Shown here: in pieces, positions 9,169-17,969 of the stretch
Position numbering within the stretch: the stretch's first letter is position 1
Layout: the number at the start of each line of letters is the position of its first letter
Notes under the pieces: generated by a model
What the model was told of the DNA's origin: nothing
Seen by the model: the letters and a program-made list of their open reading frames with translations, nothing else
Databases searched by the model: none
Origin: Actinomycetes bacterium
Lineage (GTDB): Bacteria > Actinomycetota > Coriobacteriia > Anaerosomatales > JAGXFU01
NCBI GenBank assembly: GCA_024637115.1
Contig: JAGXFU010000005.1
Coordinates: forward strand, 188,001-252,000
Direction: 5' to 3'
DNA length: 64,000 nucleotides
Program-made: the position numbers and the translations under genes

Positions 9169-10137
9169 TTAGTCGTCTGCGGAATCGTCGTCGGAGTCAG
9201 GCTCCCCGTCCCAGTCGATCCCTTCCCACTCGATCTCAGCGGATGCGGCCTCTGCAAGTGCTGCGATCGCCTCGGCAGCCATCGACTCCGGCGCGAGCAG
9301 CCGGAACGGACGCGACAGGTTGTACGGATCGCTGCTGAGCTCGGGATCGAACGGATCCCACGCGTGGGGGATTCCCATCTGCGTGAGCACCACCTGTGCA
9401 AAGTTTGCCTCGACGTTGGGCACTGCCCCCGGAACGAACGATCCGCGAAGCGAGCCCAGACCATTGGCCAGCGCACTCGGCAGTTCGAACAATGAGTTAT
9501 AGCCCGGACGCTGATAGACAGGCACCCAGGATTCGCTCTCCGGCACCGAACGATACCCTTCCGCTGCGTCCCGGGCAGCGGGAGCGCCCGGTGGCGTTGC
9601 GAGTTCCGGCACAGCGGGGTCGCCTTCGCCCCATGCGGTGCGATCCACAAAGCCCGGAATGGGGCCGAGCACACCGGTGATGCGGCCTTCGACGGCGGCT
9701 TCACGACGGATACGCGAGCCATCGGGCATACGCGCATCGGGAGCTACATCGAGCAAAGGCACGACAACGAACGCCCGCTCAAGCATGCGTGGATGCGGAA
9801 TGATGAGATCGGGCGTGACCCATTCATCATCGCCGATGAGAAGGATGTCGAGGTCGATCGGACGGGGCCCGTAGCGCTGACCCGGCCGACGACCCATCTC
9901 AGACTCGATGTCCTTCAGGATTCCGAGGAGCTGATCGCCACGAAGCTCAGTATCGACAGCTGCGACGGCATTGGCGAACGGTGCTTGCTCCGTAACGCCC
10001 CAGGGCTCCGATTCATACGCACGCGACACCGACCAGACCTCTGCGGTATCCAAATCATCGATGTGGTGAAGCGCCCGGGCCAACTGAGCCAGCCGATCTC
10101 CAAGGTTCGCACCGAGTGCGATGTAGGCACGTGTCAC
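9169..10137 (-). CDS. folK: HPPK (6-hydroxymethyl-dihydropterin pyrophosphokinase) with ~160-residue extra C-terminal domain
   Basis: Residues 1-160 are FolK, which moves pyrophosphate from ATP to 6-hydroxymethyl-7,8-dihydropterin in folate synthesis: YIALGANLGDR at the start, YESEPWG, FANAV, and RYGPRPIDLDILLIGD. Ordinary FolK is 150-170 residues; here another 160 follow. The extension has a linker rich in Pro, Ala and Glu (165-205), then a compact region (about 225-300) containing EANFAQVVLTQMGIPHAW and RPFRLLAPE, and an acidic tail. That region faintly resembles the DUF2007 family ('signal transducing' domain). The GTG start abuts the folP stop codon. Confidence 0.9.
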   Translation of the reverse strand: MTRAYIALGANLGDRLAQLARALHHIDDLDTAEVWSVSRAYESEPWGVTEQAPFANAVAAVDTELRGDQLLGILKDIESEMGRRPGQRYGPRPIDLDILLIGDDEWVTPDLIIPHPRMLERAFVVVPLLDVAPDARMPDGSRIRREAAVEGRITGVLGPIPGFVDRTAWGEGDPAVPELATPPGAPAARDAAEGYRSVPESESWVPVYQRPGYNSLFELPSALANGLGSLRGSFVPGAVPNVEANFAQVVLTQMGIPHAWDPFDPELSSDPYNLSRPFRLLAPESMAAEAIAALAEAASAEIEWEGIDWDGEPDSDDDSADD

Positions 10138-10974
10138 CTAGACATCCCTCAACTCTCGCGTGAGGCGAAACGCCTGACGGGTATCGCTCACATCATGCAC
10201 CCGAACGATATCCGCGCCGCCATCCAGGGCCGCCAGCGCCGCAGCCACACTACCGCCAACCCGCAGTCGCGCTTCCTCAACGCCGGTGATCTCTCCAATG
10301 AACCGCTTTCGAGAAGCCCCGACGAGCACCGGATATCCGAGTTCAACGAGCTCCGGTAGCCTGCGGAGGATGTCGAGGTTGTGTTCACATGTCTTGCCAA
10401 AACCAATGCCGGGATCAATGGCGATTCGATCGCGTGCAACACCGGCCGAAACCAGTCGGGCCGCCGCCCGATCGAGGTATCCTCTGACCTCATCGACAAC
10501 GTCATCATAGTGCGGGTTTTTCTGCATTGTCCGCGGCTCACCGAGCATATGCATGATGACGACCCCGGCGGTAGAACCAACCGCGACTTCCACCATCGCC
10601 TCATCGCGAAAACCCGAAACGTCATTGATGATATCTACACCGGTTAGCACACAGGCAGCAGCGACATCCGCATGTCGGGTGTCGATCGAGACCGGAAACC
10701 GTCCGTCTGCAACAAGCCGGGCAACGACTGGTCGAACACGCGCCATCTCTTGGGCAGGCGTCACCGGCGCCGAGCCAGGTCGCGTGGACTCGCCCCCGAC
10801 GTCAACGATATCTGCGCCGCGCTCCACAAGCGCGCATCCGCGAACAACAGCGTCGTGAGGCTCATCGTAGACGCCCCCGTCACTGAATGAGTCGGGAGTC
10901 ACATTGAGGATACCCATGATGAGCGGTCGGTCGAGCGGGAGCTCGAAACGTCCGCAGTGCCAGATACGCGCCAC
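10138..10974 (-). CDS. folP: Dihydropteroate synthase
   Basis: FolP condenses dihydropterin pyrophosphate with p-aminobenzoate to dihydropteroate and is the sulfonamide target. The 278-residue TIM barrel carries the family blocks GILNVTPDSFSDGG (residues 22-35), VDVGGESTRPG, DTRHADVAAA, NDVSGF, IDPGIGFGKT and GASRKRFIGE. It starts with GTG (10972-10974) after AGGGGGA. It is followed with no gap by folK and preceded by folE, 24 bases away, so folE-folP-folK is one unit. No folB is seen in the window. Confidence 0.96.
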   Translation of the reverse strand: MARIWHCGRFELPLDRPLIMGILNVTPDSFSDGGVYDEPHDAVVRGCALVERGADIVDVGGESTRPGSAPVTPAQEMARVRPVVARLVADGRFPVSIDTRHADVAAACVLTGVDIINDVSGFRDEAMVEVAVGSTAGVVIMHMLGEPRTMQKNPHYDDVVDEVRGYLDRAAARLVSAGVARDRIAIDPGIGFGKTCEHNLDILRRLPELVELGYPVLVGASRKRFIGEITGVEEARLRVGGSVAAALAALDGGADIVRVHDVSDTRQAFRLTRELRDV

Positions 10975-10998
10975 TGATCCCCCTGTTTACGAAGCGGT

Positions 10999-11562
10999 CT
11001 ACCGACCGGTGATCAACGACATTGCCTCGGCACGCGTAGCCGCATTGCGCTCGAAATGACCCCGCACAGCGCTCGTGGTAGTGATGGCGCCGGACTTCTG
11101 AACTCCACGCATGGACATGCAGAGGTGCTCCGCCTGAATCACGACGATCACTCCGGCGGGGTCGAGATATTTGACGATCGTGTCAGCGATCTGTGAGGTC
11201 ATACGTTCCTGAACCTGGGGGCGCTTGGCAAACACATCGACAACACGCGCGAGTTTCGACAAGCCACAGATGCGTCCGTGCTTGCCGGGAATATAGGCGA
11301 CATGAGCGCGACCCATGAATGGCACGAGATGGTGTTCGCACACGGAGTACAGCGGGATATCGCGAATCAGCACCATCTCCTGGTGTCCCTCGTTGAACGT
11401 GACCGCGAAATGCTCGGCCGGATCCTGCTCGAGGCCCGCGAATATCTCCTCATACATGGCGGCAACACGACGTGGTGTGTCGAGCAGGCCCTCGCGTGTC
11501 GGATCCTCACCGATACCTTCGAGAATGAGCTTAACGCCCTCAGTGATCTTGTCGCGGTCCAT
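10999..11562 (-). CDS. folE: GTP cyclohydrolase I
   Basis: FolE opens the GTP ring and gives dihydroneopterin triphosphate, the entry to folate. Zinc ligands are visible in [11 protein letters not shown] (Cys and His) and in the later [13 protein letters not shown] (Cys). The family end [12 protein letters not shown] is intact. I use the internal ATG at 11560-11562 (MDRDKITEG), because AAGGAG stands six bases upstream; that gives 187 residues, close to the usual size. It is the first gene of the cofactor block, and the 208 bases upstream are the likely promoter region. Confidence 0.96.
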   Translation of the reverse strand: MDRDKITEGVKLILEGIGEDPTREGLLDTPRRVAAMYEEIFAGLEQDPAEHFAVTFNEGHQEMVLIRDIPLYSVCEHHLVPFMGRAHVAYIPGKHGRICGLSKLARVVDVFAKRPQVQERMTSQIADTIVKYLDPAGVIVVIQAEHLCMSMRGVQKSGAITTTSAVRGHFERNAATRAEAMSLITGR

Positions 11563-11770
11563 GAGACTCCTTCGATTCACGCCTCAGTGTGGAGTCATAT
11601 GCTACCGCATGGGTGGGGCCGCCGCACCGACCACCCCGCACGGCCTCACCCTGGTCGTGCTGGAAGCCTTGCTCATGACCACTGTCGCCCACTGTGCTCT
11701 CGTATTGCGATCGGCCAGTCCGGACATGTTCTGGCACATCGCCAACGACCGCGAGATGGTCTGGGCGCAA

Positions 11771-12703
11771 TCAGTTCATCGCGCCGAACGCCTGGGCAAT
11801 CGATATCACCGCAGGAGTCATCAGGGCGATGAGCGTGGCCGGCAAGATGCACAAGACAAGGGGAAACACCATCTTTGCCGGAGCTTTCTGCGCAACCTCC
11901 TCAGCGTGTTGGCGTCGCTTCAATCTGATCTCCTTGGATTGAGTGCGCAGAACCGAACCGACGCTCACACCAAAGACATCTGCCTGCACCATGGCCATAC
12001 AGAACGTACTCAGCTCGAAGGCGTCACACCTATCCGCGAGACCGCGCAGGGCTTCGCGCCGAGTCATGCCGGCCTGCACCTCTCGAAGTTCTATCGCGAA
12101 TTCCTCGGCCAGAGGACCAGTTCGCTTGCGTACGTACTTGGTCACAGCAGCATCGAAGCCCAGACCCGCCTCGACGGCAATCATCAACATATCGAGCATG
12201 TCAGGCAGTTCGCGCCTGATCGCCTCCTTGCGATCCGTGACCCGACCTTTCAACCAGAGGTCCGGCGCAGACCAACCCAATCCACCCGCAACGATTCCGA
12301 GAAGCAACGTACGACCCGCTTCGTCCCAGGCTGAATACGCCACAAAGGCTCCAAACAGCAACAGAATGATCGCTGCCAGAAGCTTGAGTGCGATCATCCC
12401 ATCGCCGTCGATGCCATGTGGATGACCCGCCATGCGACTGAGTCGCTCGAAGCGATCACGGTAGCCGTGCGGCATCAAACCTCGCAGTATCCTTGCGATC
12501 GAGTGTCCGGTGGGCGCCAGAACCCTCTGCCTAAACGGGGTGGCGAGCGGCTCGACCTCTCCAGCCTGCCACCGCTCACTGTCCGAGAGTGTGCGCAAGC
12601 GTCTGGCGACACGACGTTCCTCGGAGAACGCGAGATCGAGTGTCGCCCAGACGACTACGGCGACAACCGCCCCAAACACAAGTCCCAGTACGCCACCTGT
12701 CAT
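11771..12703 (-). CDS. tadC: TadC-like pilus assembly platform protein (type II secretion F domain)
   Basis: A 310-residue inner-membrane platform protein of the Tad/Flp pilus machine, pairing with TadB around the TadA ATPase. It has an N-terminal TM helix (residues 3-25), a cytosolic part (30-115), two TM helices (about 105-155), and the T2SSF domain (LPDMLDMLMIAVEAGLGFD, then GVSVGSVLRTQS) before two C-terminal helices (PLVLCILPATLIALMTPAVI). It follows the VWA-TadB gene after a single base and ends the pilus operon. Downstream to folE there are about 200 bases without a convincing gene. Confidence 0.9.
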   Translation of the reverse strand: MTGGVLGLVFGAVVAVVVWATLDLAFSEERRVARRLRTLSDSERWQAGEVEPLATPFRQRVLAPTGHSIARILRGLMPHGYRDRFERLSRMAGHPHGIDGDGMIALKLLAAIILLLFGAFVAYSAWDEAGRTLLLGIVAGGLGWSAPDLWLKGRVTDRKEAIRRELPDMLDMLMIAVEAGLGFDAAVTKYVRKRTGPLAEEFAIELREVQAGMTRREALRGLADRCDAFELSTFCMAMVQADVFGVSVGSVLRTQSKEIRLKRRQHAEEVAQKAPAKMVFPLVLCILPATLIALMTPAVISIAQAFGAMN

Positions 12704-12704
12704 C

Positions 12705-14618
12705 TCAGATCTCCACCTTCGTCAACCGCATTATCCAAATGATCCCGACAATCAACAACACAAGGCCAAAGAAGACGAGCGCCAGGGAAACAGAGGATGA
12801 GAACAACAGCAACATATACCGAGGACTCACTACCGCAAGAGCGCCAACAATGAAGAACGGCAACACCGCAAGAACAATCGCCGAGAATCGACTCTCGGCG
12901 GTCAGTGCGCTGACGTGGCGCTTCAGTTCACCTCGCTGGCGAATTGTTTCGGCAACGATATCGAGAACTTCAGCCAGATTTCCGCCAACCTCACGCTGAA
13001 TCGCAATCGCTGACACGGTCCATCTGAAATCCTCGCTGTCCACCCGTTCCGCCATGCGGGTCAAGGCATCCTCAAACTGCAGACCGAAGCGAGTCTCAGA
13101 CTCAACACGCCGAAACTCGGCCGATGACGGCTCAGCCACTTCCTCTACGACCAGGCCAATCGCCTGCTGAATCCCCCATCCCGCCCGAAGGGAACCTGCA
13201 ATGAGGCTGAGTACGTCGGGCAACTGCTCGTCAAAGGCCGTCCGCCGGCGGTTGACGCGGCGTTGGAGCAGCATAATAGGAATCATCACGGCAAAGACGA
13301 CGGCGAGCATCGCAGCGAACAGGCTTCCTGTCGCAAGGCTCACCAGGGAACCAACGACCGTGACGCCGAGAATATGGAAGAAGATGTACTCATTTGCCCT
13401 CAGCGGAAGACCGGCTCGCTCAAGACTCGTCTTGACCATTCCGGTGAAGCCCCGCTGTTCGGATATTTGCGCGACGGCCCCCATGATGCGACCTCGCCCC
13501 GTATCCGCCAATATGCCAGCAGATAGCGAGAGGTCTTCCTCTGTTTGGTACTGCTCGTAGTAGCGAAGCTGATCCAGAGCAGACGAATTCGGGGCAAGCA
13601 GCGACCCCACTCCCCATACCCCCAGCGCGACCGCAGCAAGCACAAGTGCCCCGATCACCAGGGCGACGGTCCAGTTGAATGACGCCGCGTCCTTTTCGAT
13701 TGCCGGCCGAATCAGCGCTCCGGACGTGTAGAGCGGATTCGCAACTGCAGTTACCAGAGAACCTGCTACCCCGTCATTCTGGATCACAACCTCAATCTCG
13801 AGATCCTTGGTCGACGGTTTTGCGCTCGTAAACGAAACCGCATAGAGATTGCGCAACTCCTTGGCGATACCTTCGAAGATCGCCGTAAGCCCAGAGATGT
13901 CCTGGACCGTAGCGAGTCTCCCTCCGGAGTTCGTCGCCAGGGCCCCCAGCACCGTAGGGTCATATTCCGGCGACTCGAGAGCCACCGCGTACACGGGAGC
14001 CCGAGCTGCATTCACCTCATCAGATGCCGCATCGATGTTATTGATGCTCGTCGTATCTCCGCCGTCGGAGAGCACCATGATGTATCTGTCGCGCTCATTG
14101 TCCTCGAAAGTCTTGGACGCTCGAATCAGTCCGTCGTACAACGCGGTCTCGCCGCCCGCTTCCAGCCCATTGATCGCTTGCCCGAGTGCCGCAGGGTCCG
14201 AGCTGAAACCGCTCAGCACCCTCGGTTCTGAACTGAACGCGACAATGGCAACTCGGTCGTCTGAACGCATGGCGGCAACGAAGCTCTTGGCCGCCTTCTT
14301 CGCAGATTCCAACGGCACGCCACGCATACTGCCGCTCCCATCCAACAAGAGAACGACGTCTATGGGCGACTGCTCCTCCGCGACGGCTTCGGCTCTGGCG
14401 CCGGTTACCTCGATCCCGTTCTCAAGAACCAGGAAACCCGGATCTCCGGAACTGGGAACGAGATCAGCCGTGAGGGCTACATCCAGACGAACCTCCGGAT
14501 ATCCATCCACGTCAACATCCTGGAGCACGATTCCCGCAGCACCAGCCGAGAGCGGAAGCGTCAAACAAGCTGTCGCCAACAACGCAATACACCGTGAAAT
14601 CCGAGAATACATCGTCAT
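12705..14618 (-). CDS. tadB: Fusion of extracellular von Willebrand A domain with TadB-like platform protein
   Basis: A 637-residue two-part protein. Residues 1-28 are a signal peptide (LLATACLTLPLSAGA). Residues about 85-265 are a VWA domain with the MIDAS motif LLLDGSGSM and downstream LSDGGDTTS; such domains bind ligands through a bound metal. A TM helix follows (about 318-345). The C-terminal half is the T2SSF/TadB platform: hydrophobic hairpin near 400-440, then LPDVLSLIAGSLRAGWGIQQ, EVGGNLAEVLDIVAETIRQR and two terminal TM helices. Ordinary TadB is about 320 residues and lacks a VWA part. The start overlaps the tadA stop (ATGA). The fusion places a putative adhesive domain outside the cell on the pilus base. 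Confidence 0.88.
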   Translation of the reverse strand: MTMYSRISRCIALLATACLTLPLSAGAAGIVLQDVDVDGYPEVRLDVALTADLVPSSGDPGFLVLENGIEVTGARAEAVAEEQSPIDVVLLLDGSGSMRGVPLESAKKAAKSFVAAMRSDDRVAIVAFSSEPRVLSGFSSDPAALGQAINGLEAGGETALYDGLIRASKTFEDNERDRYIMVLSDGGDTTSINNIDAASDEVNAARAPVYAVALESPEYDPTVLGALATNSGGRLATVQDISGLTAIFEGIAKELRNLYAVSFTSAKPSTKDLEIEVVIQNDGVAGSLVTAVANPLYTSGALIRPAIEKDAASFNWTVALVIGALVLAAVALGVWGVGSLLAPNSSALDQLRYYEQYQTEEDLSLSAGILADTGRGRIMGAVAQISEQRGFTGMVKTSLERAGLPLRANEYIFFHILGVTVVGSLVSLATGSLFAAMLAVVFAVMIPIMLLQRRVNRRRTAFDEQLPDVLSLIAGSLRAGWGIQQAIGLVVEEVAEPSSAEFRRVESETRFGLQFEDALTRMAERVDSEDFRWTVSAIAIQREVGGNLAEVLDIVAETIRQRGELKRHVSALTAESRFSAIVLAVLPFFIVGALAVVSPRYMLLLFSSSVSLALVFFGLVLLIVGIIWIMRLTKVEI

Positions 14619-15973
14619 TGCTTCTGTCTCGCCGATGCAGGAACGAACAGATCCGTCGAGAGCTCGATGCCGGCCCGCTCAAGTCGCTCTGCGAACTTCG
14701 GACGGAGACCCGTCGCTTCAAGGGATCCGAGGTAGCGACCTTCCTCATCCAGACCCTTGGAGTAGTCGAACTGATAGATGTCTTGCATAACGACCGTGTC
14801 GCCTTCCATGGCATTGATCTCAGACATCTTGGTAACCCGACGCGACCCATCCGTGAGGCGAGTCAGGTGAATCACAAGATCAAGAGCGGCAGAAACTTGT
14901 TCACGTATCGCCCGCATCGGCAAATCAAATCCAGACATGAGCACCATCGTCTCCAGCCGCGCAAGGGCGTCTCTCGGAGAGTTGGAGTGCACCGTGGACA
15001 GTGAACCTTCATGTCCGGTGTTCATAGCCTGAAGCATGTCGAGGGCCTCAGCGCCTCGCACTTCACCTACTATGATTCTGTCCGGTCTCATACGAAGAGA
15101 GTTGCGGACCAGATCTCGAATCGAGACTTGCCCCTTGCCTTCGATATTCGCGGGTCGTGACTCGAGCCGCAGCACGTGCTCCTGCGAAAGACGAAGCTCA
15201 GCCGCATCCTCGATCGTCACTATGCGTTCGTTCCCGGGGACGTAGGATGAGACAACATTGAGAAGTGTCGTCTTTCCGGTTCCGGTTCCACCTGAAACCA
15301 GGATGTTCAATTTTCCCCTGACGCAGGCGTCGAGAAACTCGGCCGTCTGCTCAGTCAACGTACCGAATCGAATCAAGTCAGCGACCGTGTACGGCTCGCG
15401 AGAGAACTTTCGGATAGTGAGCATCGGACCATTGATCGCGAGCGGATGAACAACCGCATTCACACGGGAACCATCGGGGAGCCGAGCATCCACCATGGGT
15501 GAACTCTCGTCGATTCGTCGACCCACTCGGGCAACGATCTTGTCGATAATTCGCAGCAGGTGTGCCTCATCGATGAAACGGCCGCTCGTCGGATGGATCT
15601 TCCCTGAGCGCTCGATGAATATGGTCGCTGGGTTGTTGACCATGATCTCTGTGACCTCCGGGTCGTCCAGGTACTCCTGAATCGGCCCATAGCCCAGAAT
15701 GTTATCCGTCACATCTGTGATTACGCGGCGGCGCTCAGTGGCAGACAACGGAGTTGTCTCTTCCGCAAGATACCCTGACAGCCTCCGCTCGATACGAACA
15801 CGCAACTCACTCTCGCTCGACTCTGCGTCAGTGAGCTCGGCGCCCATCTCTTCGATCAGCAGGTAGTGAAGGTTTCTAGCGACCGTATCCTTGACCCCAT
15901 CGATCGCAACCTCCCTGGCGGCAAGTTTGTCTGCAGACTCCGTACTATTTGCAAGCCTGTCGGTAAGAGACAT
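14615..15973 (-). CDS. tadA: TadA/CpaF pilus assembly ATPase
   Basis: The 452-residue cytosolic hexameric ATPase that powers Flp pilus polymerisation. It has an N-terminal all-helical region (1-120), the arginine-rich substrate domain with [16 protein letters not shown], Walker [13 protein letters not shown], the Asp box, Walker [16 protein letters not shown] and the His box [14 protein letters not shown]. All catalytic residues are present, unlike in the paralogue at 20028-21503. It follows TadZ by 16 bases and overlaps the start of the VWA-TadB gene. Confidence 0.95.
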   Translation of the reverse strand: MSLTDRLANSTESADKLAAREVAIDGVKDTVARNLHYLLIEEMGAELTDAESSESELRVRIERRLSGYLAEETTPLSATERRRVITDVTDNILGYGPIQEYLDDPEVTEIMVNNPATIFIERSGKIHPTSGRFIDEAHLLRIIDKIVARVGRRIDESSPMVDARLPDGSRVNAVVHPLAINGPMLTIRKFSREPYTVADLIRFGTLTEQTAEFLDACVRGKLNILVSGGTGTGKTTLLNVVSSYVPGNERIVTIEDAAELRLSQEHVLRLESRPANIEGKGQVSIRDLVRNSLRMRPDRIIVGEVRGAEALDMLQAMNTGHEGSLSTVHSNSPRDALARLETMVLMSGFDLPMRAIREQVSAALDLVIHLTRLTDGSRRVTKMSEINAMEGDTVVMQDIYQFDYSKGLDEEGRYLGSLEATGLRPKFAERLERAGIELSTDLFVPASARQKQ

Positions 15974-15989
15974 GACGGCGCCCTTCCCT

Positions 15990-17129
15990 CTACTCAGCGA
16001 CCACGTGTTGTGCTAGTTCGGCAAGGCTCTTGGCAACGGGTGATTTCGGTTGATCGAGTGCAACGGGAACACCGCGATTCACTGAGCGCGGCACCAGACG
16101 ATCACTCGGAACGCGCATCAACACCGAACTTCCTACTGCCCTCTCAACATCAGCGGGCTCTAGAAACACCTTGCTATCTGCCCGGTTGAGCACGAGCTTC
16201 ACAAGGTCGTTTCGGTACCCGAGCTGGCGAAGCTTCTGAAGCGAAACCTTCGTGTTCTTGATGCTCGGCAGGTCCATAGTCGCAACCGCCAGCACCTCGT
16301 CACTCCGGTCGATAGCCGTCAGGACCGTCTCATCGAGACGTCCCGGCGTATCGATGATCACCACATCGGCAAGTTCCCGAGAAAGATCGATGATTCCCGA
16401 CACCCGGGCATTCGTGATTACCTCGGCCTGCTCAGGCTGCGTTGGCGCGAGCAGGACCTTCGCGCCGCTCTCATGCACGTGCATGAAACCTTCCAACAAC
16501 TGCGCGTCCAAACGGTCATATGCTTGAACCGCATCGTAGATCGTACGCGTGGGTTCCAGCCCGAGCATCACGGCATCGTCGCCGAACTCCAAGTCAAGAT
16601 CGAGCAGTACAACTCGCTTGTCGAGCTTGGCTGCGATATAGGCCGCGAGATTGCTCGCGATTACACTCTTCCCGACGCCACCCTTCGTGCTAAAGATAGT
16701 CACGACCTTTGAAGTTGTGCCGGCCTCGTCGGCAGCCTCATCTCCTCCGCGGGCAGCCACTGCCGCTTCCACGGATTCTTGTACGGCCGCAGCAATATCT
16801 CCGTAGGTCGCGCCCTCTACCGCAACGACATCCCGGAACCCGGACCGCATCGCAGCGCGAAGCAATTCAGCATCTACGGTGTTTGCAATGAGCAGATTCG
16901 CGGTCCTAAGACCTGCGGCTCCTGCCACCTTCTGCGCCGCCGCGAAAGCCGCCTCGCGTCCAGAGGTCGGTCCATAGACCACCACATGCGCATCGCGCTC
17001 CAGCGCGGCAGCAGCGGCGGCAGATGGGTTCGTTAGACGAACGATCTCCATGTCCTCGACGCCCTGCAGCACCTCCTCAACGCGCTCAAGGAATTCCTGA
17101 TCCGTGTCGCTTAGGATTACCAGTCCCAC
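15990..17129 (-). CDS. tadZ: TadZ/CpaE-like pilus-localising P-loop ATPase
   Basis: A 379-residue MinD/ParA-superfamily protein that places the Tad machine in the cell. Residues 1-115 resemble a receiver fold (VILSDTDQEFLERVEEVL) without the phospho-acceptor Asp cluster I would expect from a true response regulator. The ATPase part starts near residue 145 with the deviant Walker A FSTKGGVGKSVIASNLA, then DLDLEFGDDAVML and DVVIIDTPGRLDETVL. The GTG start at 17127-17129 follows a GGTGGG-rich stretch. It lies nine bases downstream of cpaB in the pilus operon. Confidence 0.9.
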   Translation of the reverse strand: MGLVILSDTDQEFLERVEEVLQGVEDMEIVRLTNPSAAAAAALERDAHVVVYGPTSGREAAFAAAQKVAGAAGLRTANLLIANTVDAELLRAAMRSGFRDVVAVEGATYGDIAAAVQESVEAAVAARGGDEAADEAGTTSKVVTIFSTKGGVGKSVIASNLAAYIAAKLDKRVVLLDLDLEFGDDAVMLGLEPTRTIYDAVQAYDRLDAQLLEGFMHVHESGAKVLLAPTQPEQAEVITNARVSGIIDLSRELADVVIIDTPGRLDETVLTAIDRSDEVLAVATMDLPSIKNTKVSLQKLRQLGYRNDLVKLVLNRADSKVFLEPADVERAVGSSVLMRVPSDRLVPRSVNRGVPVALDQPKSPVAKSLAELAQHVVAE

Positions 17130-17137
17130 CGGCCCAC

Positions 17138-17914
17138 CTACTCGATCACGCCGGGGAACTGCTGTCCCGGCGTCGTTGGCACCTCGGTGGTCCCCGGACC
17201 CAGCAAAGCGAACCAGATAGTGCCCTCTTCCTGCGCGAAGACAAGCGTCTCGGCATCTGCAGGAGATAGGGCGAGCGTCATGGTGCTGGGTACATCAGAA
17301 TTCGCGCTTGCAGCGGATCCGGCCCCGGCTAGCGTGCCGGTGTTCGAGTCTTCTTCCTCGCTGGTCGAGCTCGAGAAGGATGTGGTGTCCGCGCCTACTG
17401 CCAGAACCCGAGCCTTGCGAAGCACCAGGCGCGTGACCGCTTCTTCAAGGCCGCCTTCCGGCTCGAACGTTGCGTAGACGACGACCGAATCCCCGGGTCG
17501 AACGAGACCGGCAACGCCGCGGTCTGCACTGTTGGGAACCGAGACCGCTACGTAGTCTTCGGGCACTGCGAACGAAAGACCCGCTTCCGTCGGGAAGCTG
17601 AATCTGGAAGCTGTCACTTGCTCGCCCTTGGTCAGCGGCACCGTGAGAAGCTTGCCCTCGATAACCGCCAGAGAAGATACGGCTCCATCGGCCACGAAAC
17701 GTCGGGGCACCTCGACAAGCGCCAGATACTCCTCATCAAGAAGCTCTTCTGACGAAAGACCTGCCGGCAGATCCTGCTGAGCGACAAGGATTTCGACCGG
17801 CTGGTCTTCAGCTTCGATCGTAGCCCGAGCATCCTCTATATAGCGGACGGCCACGAAGGCCGCCATAAGACCGAGCAGTACTGCAACAATGAGTACCAGT
17901 ATCTTGGTGCGCAT
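17138..17914 (-). CDS. cpaB: CpaB/RcpC-like Flp pilus assembly protein (SAF domain)
   Basis: A 258-residue protein anchored by an N-terminal TM helix (residues 4-24, ILVLIVAVLLGLMAAFVAV). An SAF/beta-clip region follows (VEILVAQQDLPAGLSSEELL..., then PLTKGEQVTASRFSF), typical of CpaB/RcpC proteins that help the Flp pilus cross the cell wall. A serine- and glutamate-rich linker (about residues 175-205) precedes the C-terminal segment TLALSPADAETLVFAQEEG, another feature of the family. It is 55 bases downstream of tadG and directly precedes tadZ. Confidence 0.88.
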   Translation of the reverse strand: MRTKILVLIVAVLLGLMAAFVAVRYIEDARATIEAEDQPVEILVAQQDLPAGLSSEELLDEEYLALVEVPRRFVADGAVSSLAVIEGKLLTVPLTKGEQVTASRFSFPTEAGLSFAVPEDYVAVSVPNSADRGVAGLVRPGDSVVVYATFEPEGGLEEAVTRLVLRKARVLAVGADTTSFSSSTSEEEDSNTGTLAGAGSAASANSDVPSTMTLALSPADAETLVFAQEEGTIWFALLGPGTTEVPTTPGQQFPGVIE

Positions 17915-17969
17915 CGATTTCCTTCCGCTAGAGAGCAGCTCGAGTCAGGACAGACGATACAAACGGACA

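Noticed and set aside
11540-11770. 76-codon minus-strand frame between folE and tadC
   Set aside because: It runs into the folE start, has no family motif, and its composition is like non-coding GC-rich sequence.
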